DNA of 64,000 bases from Thalassoroseus pseudoceratinae. GTDB taxonomy: Bacteria; Planctomycetota; Planctomycetia; Planctomycetales; Planctomycetaceae. The position numbers were made by a program, and so were the translations under genes. Where the stretch lies: the NCBI RefSeq assembly GCF_011634775.1, contig NZ_JAALXT010000001.1, positions 1-64,000 of the forward strand. Direction: 5' to 3'. The notes beneath the pieces were generated by a model. That model did no database searches. It saw nothing but the letters and a program-made list of their open reading frames with translations, and was not told the origin of the DNA. This document shows positions 8,443 through 18,623 of the stretch, in pieces (position 1 is the first letter of the stretch; each line of letters opens with the position of its first letter).

Positions 8443-9666
8443 CTATGTCGATGCTGCTTCAACAACACGCTTTTGAGAAAAACATTTCGAGAGTACTGAC
8501 CCGAGCCAACTCTTCGTGTAAGGGTGGGTATTTTGAAGATCTTTGCCTTGTCGTCTCATGTAAATGCGATTGATTGCTTTCGAGACCTCTGCGTTCGGCC
8601 ATTCGGTGATGATTGGTTTGCCACAGTTGACACAATGAATCACCTTGGGGTCGTCGCTGATACTGAGCGGAATTGGGAAACTGATTGCCTTCTGGATCTC
8701 TTCGGTATCAATTGTCGTTGACGCGCCCCACTTGTTGGCCACTAGGTCAAGATTCCCTAATTCGAATTCGAGCTCGCGAAGTGTCTCTAGTTGCCGCATG
8801 GTATTCTTCACAGATGAAAAGTCTGTTCGAAAAAGGATGACTAATCGATCACAACGTTCGAGAAGATTTCGGTACTCCGCGAGGTGAAACGCAGGCACAT
8901 CGATTATGATTTGATCGAATATCTCTAATGCCATCTCTGTAACGCGTCGGAGCATGTCGGCAGTGATGTCCGGGCCCTCGGTGATTCGTTCGGGCGATGC
9001 TAATACTCTCAATCCACTTTCGTGGGTCGTGAAGGATTGCTCGACCATCTTCTGGTCGAGGACGTCATAGTTCTCACAGAGGTCCGCTAGCGTGTGAATC
9101 GGGCGGAGGTTCAACAGAGACGATTGGTCACCTTTGCGTAAATCAAAATCTAACAGCCCACAAGTTTGTGCGTCTTGCATTGAGGCAATCGCGAGATTCT
9201 GTGCAACCATACTTGTGCCACTCCCACCGGCGGCACCGGTAACGATCGTTAAGCTGCCGCTATTTGCTTCGATGGCAGCGGACTTGGCCTGCGTACGTTT
9301 GATCGCATTGACAACTTGAAAATGCAAGTTCTCGCTTACGTCAAGGAAGTCGTCTGCACCTTCCTTGAGAATCTCGATGACTTCATACGGATTCGTCCTG
9401 TCGCCGATAGCGATGTAGTTCGAGTTTGACTGATGTTTGAGTTTGCGAAACAGTGTGATCGCTTGATTCGTTCGATTCCGAACATCAATAAAATAGAGCT
9501 TCGTTTGCGGGGTCGCATTCACTTGATTGGCATGGAGAGATTCCATCGGCAACAATTCCGGCAAACAATCGATCCCCATTTGCTGGAGTGTGGTTTGAAT
9601 CGATCTTCCGAGTTCTTGATCACTGCTCACGATCAATGAGACTAAGTTTGATTGTTGACGTTTCAT
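8443..9666 (-). CDS. TadZ/CpaE-like pilus localisation ATPase
   Basis: 407 residues. The N-terminal part (about 1-120) is an atypical receiver-like domain (LVSLIVSSDQELGRSI ... LYFIDVRN), as in CpaE/TadZ. It is followed by a MinD/ParA-type P-loop, VTGAAGGSGTSMVAQNLA, in which the usual first lysine of KGGxGKT is lost, a common TadZ feature. In studied systems TadZ places the Tad machinery at a pole. An upstream TTG at 9762 would add 32 residues of non-homologous sequence; ATG 9666 with GAGAAA upstream is preferred. First gene of the operon, 27 bp ahead of tadA. Confidence 0.9.
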   Translation of the reverse strand: MKRQQSNLVSLIVSSDQELGRSIQTTLQQMGIDCLPELLPMESLHANQVNATPQTKLYFIDVRNRTNQAITLFRKLKHQSNSNYIAIGDRTNPYEVIEILKEGADDFLDVSENLHFQVVNAIKRTQAKSAAIEANSGSLTIVTGAAGGSGTSMVAQNLAIASMQDAQTCGLLDFDLRKGDQSSLLNLRPIHTLADLCENYDVLDQKMVEQSFTTHESGLRVLASPERITEGPDITADMLRRVTEMALEIFDQIIIDVPAFHLAEYRNLLERCDRLVILFRTDFSSVKNTMRQLETLRELEFELGNLDLVANKWGASTTIDTEEIQKAISFPIPLSISDDPKVIHCVNCGKPIITEWPNAEVSKAINRIYMRRQGKDLQNTHPYTKSWLGSVLSKCFSQKRVVEAAST

Positions 9667-9982
9667 GGGGTTTCTCACGGCATTCGCAACCGGACGCCGC
9701 CTACCCCTCGGTATTACCGCGGTGTCGTTGGCGGAACCTTGGGGCAAGACGACACGTGTCAAACCTTGACAGCCAAGGAAAGATTACGTCAAGAACTGGC
9801 AGACGATGTGCCAGCGCATGAATATGCGAAAAGTTCGCATGTCGATCATTGACGCGTTCTTGGTTCTAATGTGTTGTCTGGGACGAGTTGTGAGGTGAGG
9901 TTGCAAGAAAGCAAGTTTGGCAGGTTTCGACGAATTCGGTTCGCCGTTTGAGGAGCTATGAAGAGGACCTTGAAATTGCAAA
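9667..9982. promoter_or_regulatory. Gene-free leader of the Tad operon with palindromes
   Basis: No convincing gene. Two overlapping palindromes lie about 90-105 bases before the tadZ start: GACACGTGTC (9751-9760, perfect) and TGTCAA-ACC-TTGACA (9757-9771, perfect 6-bp arms). Further out, ATGCGAA-AAG-TTCGCAT (9824-9840) is a 7-bp perfect hairpin. These look like operator sites for the operon, which must start here because the gene beyond ends in its own terminator. A consensus -10 box was not found. Confidence 0.4.
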
Positions 9983-10006
9983 AAGCCGTCGGAGAGCCGA
10001 CGGCTT
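9979..10006 (-). terminator. Intrinsic terminator of the phospholipase-like gene
   Basis: Perfect 10-bp stem AAGCCGTCGG / CCGACGGCTT (9983-9992 with 9997-10006), tetraloop AGAG. Read on the minus strand the stem is followed by TTTTTGC, the expected U-run, so it ends the gene whose stop is at 10044. Confidence 0.9.
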
Positions 10007-10043
10007 GGAGTTTGATAAAGTTTTTAGGTTGAAATCAAAGCAA

Positions 10044-11486
10044 CTACGATGCTGCACTCAACGAGTGTGATTGCCCGGCCCATGAGATCCAATCGGCCAC
10101 TTCGGCGAGATCTGGTTTCTTCCCTGAGCGAATGATTCGTTCGCCGGGTTTTGATTCGACAAACGGGGTGATGCTTGCGAGCAATTCTTTAGGATCGGCG
10201 GCAGCAATCTTTGCAGGCTCACGCCAATCACAGGAAACAAGGATTTGGGCATCATGTCCGCGTATCTCAGGGATCTGACAGACAAGTTCTGCTTGGTCCT
10301 GCCAGTCGTTCACCAGTTGTGGCGTAATGTAACGAACAGCGACCTTTGACGATGTTTCTTCCGGATCGGCGGCTAACAGATCTGCTACCGTTTGAATACC
10401 GATCTTTTCCAAGCGTCGCGCTGTTTTTGGTCCGATTGAAGGAGCGTCCTCGACCGGGTCGTTCTTCGATAAATGAAAACGGAGTTCCTTGGAGGAGGCT
10501 TGCGAAGGCTGGTTTGGCTCGGTGTCTGGCTTTTTGAACGGGATCGTCGCGGGTGTTTCGACGGACTTTTGAGGTTGGTGATTCAAGACTTCCTCAGCAT
10601 GGAGGTCTCGGACCATACGATCGTCTTCGGACAGCGTTTCATCGACTTTCCCGGTCGACTGATACTCCGCGAACATGGCTTCGACGAGCTCACGTTCCTC
10701 TGCGTCATCCATCTTCTGTGTGATCCAACGAATGGGAATTGTCACCGTTGCGAGGAATCCTTGCAGGGTGACATTTACAACTGGTGGTTCGACATTGGCT
10801 TCTTGAAATGCTCGTTCCAGAATGCGGGCGAAGCCAACCTGCGCGTGGCCGACCAACTCGGCTAACATCCGATGACTTTCGGCATCGAGTCCTGCAGGCG
10901 GGTTCTTGACCCCGTGCTCGAAATCGTACCGTTCGATCAGCGGTTCATAATACGGGTTCGAGGTTTCGGCTCCAGTTGTGACCATTCGCTCCAGCCAACC
11001 GTGGCCCTCGGGACATTCCACCTCAGGCATCCCGACGTGTTCGATGAGGACTTCACGGATGGTGTCGTAGGACTTTGTGATGCTCCACTCGGCGGCCCGG
11101 TGGATGTTACTTTCCGCCTCGGATTGTCCCGTATGAAACGGCTGGATGGGGTCGGTGTAATAGTGACTGAGAACGCCCGCTGAGTAAATCGCACTTGCCC
11201 ATTTTCGGTCCTTCAACTCCGCGACCGTTGTGTCGTACCACCGTTTCGCAGTCTTCACCGCGCCGCCCCAGTAATTGTCACGAACATGCAGCACGTGGTT
11301 CCGAAAATCCTTGAACTTCGTGTCCGGAGCCTTGGAGCCATCTAAATAGACTTGGTGATACTTGAGAAAAAGATTCTGCCATTTCGTTGCCTGGGGCCCC
11401 CGAATGTGCCGCAACGCATCCATCGCCAGCTTATGGTGGGTGCTTCGACAACCACTTGCAAAGAGAACACGAAACAACAAGTTCAT
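10044..11486 (-). CDS. Zinc phospholipase C-like protein fused to a C-terminal DUF4332 domain
   Basis: 480 residues from ATG 11486; the open frame extends further upstream but that part has no protein character. The N-terminal half resembles zinc-dependent phospholipase C (PF00882-type): HHKLAMDAL (17-25), NHVLHVRD (63-70), HYYTDPIQPFH (108-118) and the downstream Glu123/His129 supply a plausible set of His/Asp metal ligands. A charged linker follows. The last about 140 residues (from about 338) are DUF4332, a helix-hairpin-helix domain beginning at APSIGPKTARRLEKIGI. A secretion signal is not clear. The pairing of a hydrolase-like domain with a helix-hairpin-helix module is unusual and its function is unknown. 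It may lack catalysis; the first Trp ligand of classical enzymes is not present at the N-terminus. Confidence 0.75.
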   Translation of the reverse strand: MNLLFRVLFASGCRSTHHKLAMDALRHIRGPQATKWQNLFLKYHQVYLDGSKAPDTKFKDFRNHVLHVRDNYWGGAVKTAKRWYDTTVAELKDRKWASAIYSAGVLSHYYTDPIQPFHTGQSEAESNIHRAAEWSITKSYDTIREVLIEHVGMPEVECPEGHGWLERMVTTGAETSNPYYEPLIERYDFEHGVKNPPAGLDAESHRMLAELVGHAQVGFARILERAFQEANVEPPVVNVTLQGFLATVTIPIRWITQKMDDAEERELVEAMFAEYQSTGKVDETLSEDDRMVRDLHAEEVLNHQPQKSVETPATIPFKKPDTEPNQPSQASSKELRFHLSKNDPVEDAPSIGPKTARRLEKIGIQTVADLLAADPEETSSKVAVRYITPQLVNDWQDQAELVCQIPEIRGHDAQILVSCDWREPAKIAAADPKELLASITPFVESKPGERIIRSGKKPDLAEVADWISWAGQSHSLSAAS

Positions 11487-11742
11487 GGCGAATCCTTGGC
11501 CGTCGTCACAGATACACAAATAGCCACATTGATGTGGAAATTGGATGGGGCGGAAACGTAGCAAACCATTGGAATTGACGAAAGGTCGATTCGAACGACC
11601 ACAATTGCGATTTTGGCGGTCGTAGCATTGAAAATGCCATCGAAAACCGTGTGAACTCATCGTGGAGCATTGATCGAATGACCGAGAATCCGCCAGAATG
11701 GGAACGACCTGCTCAGATTTGATTTCGACTCGGATAGACTTT

Positions 11743-14727
11743 ATGCAACATCGCCTGCCGACATTTATGTCGCGTCTGATCATTTGCAGCTCAATCATTT
11801 TCGCATCGGCTGTGATTCAAGCCGCCGAATCGGTTGAGCGTCTCGGGAAACAATTCTCAGGAAACGTGAAACCGTTTCTCGAAAAGTACTGCATTACCTG
11901 CCACGATGCGGAAGCCATGATTTCCGGTGTTCGGGTCGATCATCTCGATGCGAAGTTCGGGGAAGATCAGATCAAGTTATGGCAAGGAATCCGTCGGCAA
12001 CTCGATGGAGAGAAAATGCCACCGGACGATGAACCACGCCCGAGCAATGCGGAACGGCGTCGGGTTGTCAACTGGATTGACGAGGGCCTCGAAATCGCTC
12101 GGTCTCGCCCCGTCCCCAAGAACGGAGGTGTTCGCCGGCTTACGGTTGCGCAATACCGCAATACGCTTCGACAATTGTTGCTTTTGCAGGATGATCTCAC
12201 TGACGTGCTTCCACCGGACGCCGTCTCTCGCGATGGTTTCGTCAACAACCAAGACACATTGGGACTTTCACCACTGTTACTGGAGGCGTATTTCGAGATC
12301 GCGGAGGACGCCCTCGATCGGTGCATTGTTGATCCGCAATTCAAGCCAAAGGTGCAGAGCTTCCGTGTTGATCTCGGCGCGGCAATCAATGGCGATCCTT
12401 GTCCCGACAAGTTGATCCTCGGGGCAAACAGTTTGCTCTTGGAGAACGAAGATTTTGTTGTCACGCAAACGCGACCTTCAAAGCCATTCGAATATGAACC
12501 TCTTCGCATGCGGACTCAATACCGGTTCAATGAGGGATACCGCGGGAACGCCACTGTACGAGGTTGGCGAGAGTACGACAGCATTTATCACGCGGTCTTT
12601 GCTGACATGCGTGGCTCACGAGGCTATCCCAAGGGACGCGCGTACAACACCGTGCCAGAAGGTTTGCTGTTGCGGCCTGCGATTCCCGTCGAAGAAATCT
12701 TCGGTGTCAGCAGCACCTACGGACCGCACGCGAACTTCAAAATTTCTCTACGTGAACTGCCGGACTTCGGCAACTTCCGCGTGACGGTTACAGCGGCGAA
12801 GTACAATGACGGACTCCTCCTTGATCCCGGTAGTCAACCGCGTGCCTCGGATGTGGCGGGACGAACTGTCATCGAGCGGGAGTCACAATCCAATGACATC
12901 GTGACAATCCCACAAGCTGGGGTGTATCAGATTGATATCGAAACGTCTCTGCGGAAAAACACGAAACCGCAGCAAAAAGACAAACCCTCCGAATTGACGC
13001 TTCGCATTGGTCGACGGGAGTTTATTGGAACCGTGCATCAACCAGCGTTTCTTGTCGTGCGGTTGCCGAAAGGGAAGCTCCCGGTGGACGTGAAACTTAC
13101 CGGCCCCAAACGTTGGGACAAGATCGCGTTGACGCCGTTGTCGATCGACGATCCGTTGACGAAGCAATTTGAAACCTTCGAAAAACGCTCGCCGCAATTG
13201 GGCGTGCACCTGGGTCTCCGGCGAGATTGCGGTAGCACACTCGCTCGGGTGGGTTCGGTGCAAACGGTCTCCAGTGTGGAGCCACAGCGTTACGTCTTCG
13301 AAGGGGCCATCAGTAACTTTCCCAGCCCGGAAGTGGAAAAAGACAACGTCAATTACCTCGCGGGGATTCGCGAAATCGGCGTGCGAAGCGAATACACGGA
13401 TGGTCGCGATATGCCACGTCTTCTGATTCGCTCCGTCGAATTTGAGGGACCGTACTATGAAACATGGCCACCGGCTCCGCATCGGAATCTTTTCATTGAT
13501 TCTCCGCACAAACAGGATGAGGCGACGTACGCCAGAGACATCATTCGCACGTTTGCCACACGGGCTTTCCGCCGCCCGGTCTTGCCCGCCGAAATGACAA
13601 CGCTGGTCAGCGTCTTCGAGGAATCTCACGCCGGTGGCCGAAGTTTTCAAAACAGTGTGCGCGATGCACTTCAGGTGGTGTTGACGTCTCCGCAGTTTCT
13701 GTTTTTGATCGAGAACAGTCACACCCCAAAGCCGGAGCCTATTGATGACTATGAGCTAGCTTCGAAGCTCTCGTATTTCCTGTGGAACGGTCCGCCGGAC
13801 CATGAATTGTTGGCGTTAGCCAAAGCCGGAGAACTTCGGAGCGATTTGGATTCTCAGGTCGCCCGTCTCATTGCGGACGAGCGGTTCGAGAATTTCGTCG
13901 GCGAATTTGCTTCGCAATGGCTTGCGTTAGAAAAGTTCGATGTGCTCGAACCGGATCGCAAGCGATTTCCCAAACTCACGCGGGAAGTTCGTGAGCATCT
14001 TCGAAACGAGCCGATGCACTTTCTGAAATACGTGATTCGCCAGAACCTCTCCGTGCGGAATTTGATCCAATCGGATTTTGTTGTGGCGAATGAAGTCGTC
14101 GGCGACTATTACGGACTGCTGAAGAAGTCAGAAAGTGGTTTTCAGTTTGTCGCCATGCAGCATGACCGTCCGGATCTTGGCGGCGTGTTCGGACAGGCGG
14201 CGATCATGGCGGGATTGTCCGATGGTCGCGAAGCCAACCCGGTTAAACGCGGAGCTTGGCTGGCGCGAAAGATCATCGCAGAACCGCCAGACGATCCCCC
14301 ACCGAATGTGCCCGCTTTGGAGGAGTCAACCGAACACCTTCCGTTACGTGAACGATTGGCGAAGCACCGCAATCAGCCAGGTTGCGTCCAATGTCATACG
14401 AAGATTGATCCCTGGGGCATCCCGTTTGAACAGTACGATGCCGCGGGCAAATGGAAGTCGCAATCCGTAGATGCTCACTCGACACTTCCCGACCACACCG
14501 TGGTTGATGGCGTCCAGGATCTAAAACGGTATCTCGCCGAAGATCGGCTGGATCAAGTGGCTTTCAGCGTACTCAAACATTTGGCGATCTACGCAACCGG
14601 TCGCGACTTGACCTATAATGAACTCGAGACTTTGCGACAGGACCAGGGTACACTAAAGCTGAATGCGTATCGATTTCAGGACATGATCCGCTTCGTCGTT
14701 CAAAGTCCGATGTTTCTCGAAAAGTAA
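11743..14727 (+). CDS. Planctomycete cytochrome with DUF1587/DUF1595/DUF1592/DUF1588/DUF1585 domains
   Basis: 994 residues, secreted (signal peptide through [11 protein letters not shown], about residue 29). A haem-binding CITCH at 50-54 lies in the N-terminal cytochrome-like domain. Then come DUF1587 ([16 protein letters not shown]), a variable middle domain, DUF1595 ([15 protein letters not shown]), DUF1592 ([17 protein letters not shown]), DUF1588 with a second CVQCH at 881-885 in [15 protein letters not shown], and DUF1585 at the end. These proteins are a hallmark of Planctomycetes; a periplasmic redox or polymer-degrading role is suspected but unproven. A frame extends to 11698; ATG 11767 is another possible start, and 11743 is used because it gives a complete signal peptide. 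Paired with the DUF1552 gene 55 bp downstream. Confidence 0.92.
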   Translation: MQHRLPTFMSRLIICSSIIFASAVIQAAESVERLGKQFSGNVKPFLEKYCITCHDAEAMISGVRVDHLDAKFGEDQIKLWQGIRRQLDGEKMPPDDEPRPSNAERRRVVNWIDEGLEIARSRPVPKNGGVRRLTVAQYRNTLRQLLLLQDDLTDVLPPDAVSRDGFVNNQDTLGLSPLLLEAYFEIAEDALDRCIVDPQFKPKVQSFRVDLGAAINGDPCPDKLILGANSLLLENEDFVVTQTRPSKPFEYEPLRMRTQYRFNEGYRGNATVRGWREYDSIYHAVFADMRGSRGYPKGRAYNTVPEGLLLRPAIPVEEIFGVSSTYGPHANFKISLRELPDFGNFRVTVTAAKYNDGLLLDPGSQPRASDVAGRTVIERESQSNDIVTIPQAGVYQIDIETSLRKNTKPQQKDKPSELTLRIGRREFIGTVHQPAFLVVRLPKGKLPVDVKLTGPKRWDKIALTPLSIDDPLTKQFETFEKRSPQLGVHLGLRRDCGSTLARVGSVQTVSSVEPQRYVFEGAISNFPSPEVEKDNVNYLAGIREIGVRSEYTDGRDMPRLLIRSVEFEGPYYETWPPAPHRNLFIDSPHKQDEATYARDIIRTFATRAFRRPVLPAEMTTLVSVFEESHAGGRSFQNSVRDALQVVLTSPQFLFLIENSHTPKPEPIDDYELASKLSYFLWNGPPDHELLALAKAGELRSDLDSQVARLIADERFENFVGEFASQWLALEKFDVLEPDRKRFPKLTREVREHLRNEPMHFLKYVIRQNLSVRNLIQSDFVVANEVVGDYYGLLKKSESGFQFVAMQHDRPDLGGVFGQAAIMAGLSDGREANPVKRGAWLARKIIAEPPDDPPPNVPALEESTEHLPLRERLAKHRNQPGCVQCHTKIDPWGIPFEQYDAAGKWKSQSVDAHSTLPDHTVVDGVQDLKRYLAEDRLDQVAFSVLKHLAIYATGRDLTYNELETLRQDQGTLKLNAYRFQDMIRFVVQSPMFLEK

Positions 14728-14782
14728 ACCCGCCGCTCATCCGCCTCTGATTCTAACTCTCCTTCCGACTCCGAAAGCAATC

Positions 14783-16126
14783 ATGAGCAAATCCTTAAAA
14801 CTTGACCGCCGGGCATTTCTACGGGGGCTTGGTGGCGTGGGCTTGGCGTTGCCGGCTCTCGACGCGATGGGCAGTTCGGTCACGGAACAACCACCACGAC
14901 GATTCTGTGCGTTATACACCGCCAATGGGATGTCGCTACCACGCCAGGAACACGGTCTCGACGAATGGAGTTGGTTTCCGACTGCGGAAGAAAATGGCCA
15001 ATTCCGCTTTGGACAATCGACCGAACCGCTAAGTGCTTTCCGTTCACAACTGAGCTTTCTCGGTGGGCTTTATCACCCGAGCGGACCGAAAGCCGACCCC
15101 CATGTTTGTTCGGACATGTGGCTCACCGGTGCCACACTGCACAACCCCGAGCCGGGCACCTACAACACTGTCGGACTTGACCAAGTCATTGCGTTGCACA
15201 CCAAAAAGGAATGCAGACAACCATCGTTGGTGTTGTCGATCGACGCCGGAACCGGTTTTCTGTCTCGCACGGGAACGATTTCCTACAGTCTGGAAGGGAA
15301 GCCGATCCCCGCGGAGAACAACCCCCGCCGAGTCTTTAATCGGCTATTCCGAGCGGATGCGGTCTCCATGAAATCAGAACGCGATGCTCTTCGAAGGCGA
15401 ATGAAACTCGTCGACGCGGTATCGCAAAGTGCCAAGTCACTGAATCAGCAACTCGGTCAAACGGATCGGATGCGGATGGATCAATATTTGACCTCCCTGA
15501 ATGAGGTTGAGTCCCGTTTGATTGCGTCGGAGCGTTGGATTGATGTCCCGCTGAAGCCGCAGGACCACTCGCATCTCGATTTGGACATTACGAACGAAGA
15601 CGAACCTGCCGAGTATTACCGCAACATGTTTGATCTGATCGCATTGGCGTTTGATGCCGACATCACGCGGTCGGTGGCCTTTATGCTCAATCGTGAGGAT
15701 GGCATGGGCATCAGTGATACGTTCCCCCTGAAACTCGGTTTGCCCCGAACGCACCACCAACTTTCGCATGCCGGCGACAAAGACGGCCAACTCGCATTCG
15801 CGAAATACGACCTGTTCCTCAGCGAACGGTTAGCCCACTTCTTGGAGCGATTGAACGGGTATCAAGACCGCAATGGTAGCGTTCTCGATAACACCATCGT
15901 CTTGTATGGAAGTGGGGCGAGTACGACGCACATGCCTCGAAACTTGCCAACCTTGATTGCCGGCGGGGCCAACATGGGACTTCAACATGGCAAGTACTGG
16001 AAAGACGGCGAAACACGGATGTCGAATGTCTATCTAAGCATTCTCCGATCCATGGGAATCCACACCGACTCGTTCGCAGACAGCACCCACACCCTTAGCA
16101 ATTCGATTTTCACTCAAACGTCTTGA
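14783..16126 (+). CDS. DUF1552 family secreted protein
   Basis: 447 residues. The N-terminus [25 protein letters not shown] is Tat-like: an RRxFLRG motif then a hydrophobic stretch ending at a small residue. The body matches DUF1552 ([12 protein letters not shown] near the start; [19 protein letters not shown] and [11 protein letters not shown]...[13 protein letters not shown] near the end), a family related to DUF1501 and the alkaline-phosphatase superfamily. It is nearly always encoded next to a DUF1592/DUF1588 cytochrome, as here. Function is unknown; export as a folded, possibly metal-containing partner of the cytochrome is likely. Confidence 0.9.
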   Translation: MSKSLKLDRRAFLRGLGGVGLALPALDAMGSSVTEQPPRRFCALYTANGMSLPRQEHGLDEWSWFPTAEENGQFRFGQSTEPLSAFRSQLSFLGGLYHPSGPKADPHVCSDMWLTGATLHNPEPGTYNTVGLDQVIALHTKKECRQPSLVLSIDAGTGFLSRTGTISYSLEGKPIPAENNPRRVFNRLFRADAVSMKSERDALRRRMKLVDAVSQSAKSLNQQLGQTDRMRMDQYLTSLNEVESRLIASERWIDVPLKPQDHSHLDLDITNEDEPAEYYRNMFDLIALAFDADITRSVAFMLNREDGMGISDTFPLKLGLPRTHHQLSHAGDKDGQLAFAKYDLFLSERLAHFLERLNGYQDRNGSVLDNTIVLYGSGASTTHMPRNLPTLIAGGANMGLQHGKYWKDGETRMSNVYLSILRSMGIHTDSFADSTHTLSNSIFTQTS

Positions 16127-16255
16127 AGACACCGAAAACGGAATCAAGAACGACGGAACGTTCACTCGTAAGCGAAAATTGATTTGTTCCCTGGAAAAAC
16201 AACGGACGATCGGCCATTCTGAAGGCGAATTCTTGGAACCTTCAAGGAAATGGTC

Positions 16256-18517
16256 ATGCGGATGCGATCAGCATATCTAGTTTTGACTTTGGCGGCCCTG
16301 ACGACGGCACTTCCGTCCGCGATTTGCGAGGAATTGAGTCTCACGTTACGTAGCCAGTCAGAACGTGCGAACGGTGAATTTGAATTTCGCGAGCAAACGG
16401 AGACATGGAAGCCGGAAGAGACGGCGATCATTGTTTGCGATGTGTGGGACTTGCACCATTCTTTGAATGCCGTCAAACGGCTGGAGCAGTTTGCACCGCG
16501 GTTGGATCGCGTTTTGAAGAAAGCTCGATCCGCTGGCGTGACAATTATTCACTCACCCAGCGATTGCATGGACGCCTACGCAGAGCATTCCGCTCGAAAA
16601 CGTGCCCAAGAAGCGCCAATAGCGTCTCGAATACCTTTCGAAATCAAGTCCTGGTGTTCGGTGATTCCCACCGAAGAACGTGCTGTTTATCCGATCGACC
16701 AATCGGATGGCGGTGCCGACGATGATCCCAAGCAACACGCGGTTTGGGCCGCGAAACTCAAGAGTTTGGGTCGGAACCCCGGCACGCCTTGGAAGTCGCA
16801 GTCGGCTTTGATCACAATCGATTCCGAAAACGATTTCATCAGCGATCGTGGCGACGAAGTTTGGAACATTCTCGAAAGCCGTGGAATCCAAAATGTGATT
16901 CTCACAGGTGTGCACGTCAATATGTGTGTGCTTGGGCGGCCGTTTGGCTTGCGGCAGATGGTCCGCAATGGCAAGCATGTCGTCCTGATGCGAGACATGA
17001 CCGACTCCATGTACAACCCGGAGCAGTGGCCGTACGTCAGCCATTTTGAAGGCACGCGACGCATCATTTCACACATCGAACGTTATGTTTGCCCCACGAT
17101 TTCCAGCGATCAAATCCTTGGAGGCGACGAATTCCGATTTCAGAATGCGTCCGCCGACAGCGAATCTCCCGAATTGACTCGTTCAACACCGTCGTCAGAA
17201 CCGGCCGATTATCGCAAGCACTGGGCCAACATCACCGTGACCAGTGACGACACAACGAAGTCACATGACTCTCTTAGGGATATTGACGCCCCTCAGTGGT
17301 ATCGGTGTGTGCTACGGATTCCTCAGACATGGTTGTCGAAAGAATCACTGACATTGTCTTTGCCCTCATCGATCGACGTAAATGACATCCAAGGGTGGGT
17401 CAACGGGGCTTCCATCGAAAGGTCAACCGAGGCTAACAGTCTTGTGATCGATTCCGAATTCGTGACTGGAGACGAGGCGAACTTGCTCGTGTTGCGTTTG
17501 AAAGAATCAACCGGTTCTCGGTTGCAAGCCCCTGTGCTGAATTCCGGTGGGAATCAACTGACATTGGCCGGACGTTGGCAGATGCGAGTGGGTAATGATC
17601 CGACATGGGCCAACATGCCATTGCCCGCGAAGTTCGGGACCACGACGGACATCGTCTTCCAAGCAGAACCGCCGCTGTTTACCCCCACACCCCTGACTCG
17701 CCCTGGTGAATTCACGCCCGGCATCGAAGGGCCTGCGTGCGATGCAAATGGGGACATCTACGCGGTCAATTACATGGAGCAGGGCACGATCGGCCGAGTC
17801 TCACCGGATGGTGACGGAGAGGTCTTCGTCACACTGCCGGAAGGGAGTGTCGGAAACGGTATTCGCTTTTTACTGTCCGGCGATTTCTACGTGGCTGACT
17901 ACATGCAACACAACATTTTACTAGTCAATGCGGCTTCCCGTGCCGTGTCCGTTCATGCCCATCATGGCGGTATGAATCAGCCCAACGACATCGCAATCAC
18001 GAATGACGGAACCCTGTATGCCAGCGACCCGAATTGGTCCGAAGGAACTGGCCAGATTTGGCGAATCGACCGTGATGGGACCGTCACCAAAGTGGCCAGC
18101 AAAATGGGAACCACCAACGGAATCGAAGTCAGTCCAGATGGAAAAACGTTGTACGTCAACGAGAGCAAGCAGCGAAATATTTGGGCATTCGACATTGCAC
18201 CAAGCGGCGACCTCTCCGGCGAACGCTTGGTCAAGAAGTTCGCCGATCATGGCTTCGACGGAATGCGTTGCGACGTGGATGGCAATCTCTATGTCACCAG
18301 ATATGGGAAAGGGACCGTTGTGAAGTTGTCGCCGTCGGGTCAGATACTCCAGGAAATCCCGGTACTGGGTGAGCGACCAAGCAATCTGTGTTTCGGCGGT
18401 CCCGACGGCCGAACCGTTTATGTGACGGAAGTCGAGTTCTCAAGGTTGGTCAGTATTCGTGTGGATCGGCCTGGACTGAGTTGGACCCGCATGAACAAAA
18501 CGAAATCCAAACGTTGA
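16256..18517 (+). CDS. Secreted isochorismatase-like hydrolase fused to an SMP-30/gluconolactonase beta-propeller
   Basis: 753 residues with a signal peptide (LVLTLAALTTALPSAICEE). Residues 50-275 form a cysteine-hydrolase/isochorismatase domain with Asp62 (IIVCDVWD) and nucleophile Cys224 (TGVHVNMCVLGRPFG). Residues about 310-470 look like a beta-sandwich carbohydrate-binding type domain (WYRCVLRIPQTW, GWVNGASIE, NLLVLRLKE). Residues about 485-745 are an SMP-30-type propeller (CDANGDIYAVNY, GIRFLLSGDFYVADY, NDIAITNDGTLYASDP, GIEVSPDGKTLYVNES). ATG 16256 is preferred over 16250 because AAGGA at 16244-16248 is 7 bases away. Substrate unknown; the propeller suggests a lactone or sugar-derived ligand. 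Stands alone between two cytochrome gene pairs. Confidence 0.85.
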   Translation: MRMRSAYLVLTLAALTTALPSAICEELSLTLRSQSERANGEFEFREQTETWKPEETAIIVCDVWDLHHSLNAVKRLEQFAPRLDRVLKKARSAGVTIIHSPSDCMDAYAEHSARKRAQEAPIASRIPFEIKSWCSVIPTEERAVYPIDQSDGGADDDPKQHAVWAAKLKSLGRNPGTPWKSQSALITIDSENDFISDRGDEVWNILESRGIQNVILTGVHVNMCVLGRPFGLRQMVRNGKHVVLMRDMTDSMYNPEQWPYVSHFEGTRRIISHIERYVCPTISSDQILGGDEFRFQNASADSESPELTRSTPSSEPADYRKHWANITVTSDDTTKSHDSLRDIDAPQWYRCVLRIPQTWLSKESLTLSLPSSIDVNDIQGWVNGASIERSTEANSLVIDSEFVTGDEANLLVLRLKESTGSRLQAPVLNSGGNQLTLAGRWQMRVGNDPTWANMPLPAKFGTTTDIVFQAEPPLFTPTPLTRPGEFTPGIEGPACDANGDIYAVNYMEQGTIGRVSPDGDGEVFVTLPEGSVGNGIRFLLSGDFYVADYMQHNILLVNAASRAVSVHAHHGGMNQPNDIAITNDGTLYASDPNWSEGTGQIWRIDRDGTVTKVASKMGTTNGIEVSPDGKTLYVNESKQRNIWAFDIAPSGDLSGERLVKKFADHGFDGMRCDVDGNLYVTRYGKGTVVKLSPSGQILQEIPVLGERPSNLCFGGPDGRTVYVTEVEFSRLVSIRVDRPGLSWTRMNKTKSKR

Positions 18518-18623
18518 CCATCGAAAGCACACGCCACACCATTGATGCATCAATGCCAGCCGATGTATGATGCACCGAGGGTTTCGCGTTTGAATTTCGA
18601 ACCGAGTTTGGAAGACACGTTTT

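Noticed and set aside
12883-13722. 279-codon open frame on the minus strand
   Set aside because: Lies wholly antisense to the DUF1592-family cytochrome; composition is basic and unlike a folded protein, with no ribosome site.
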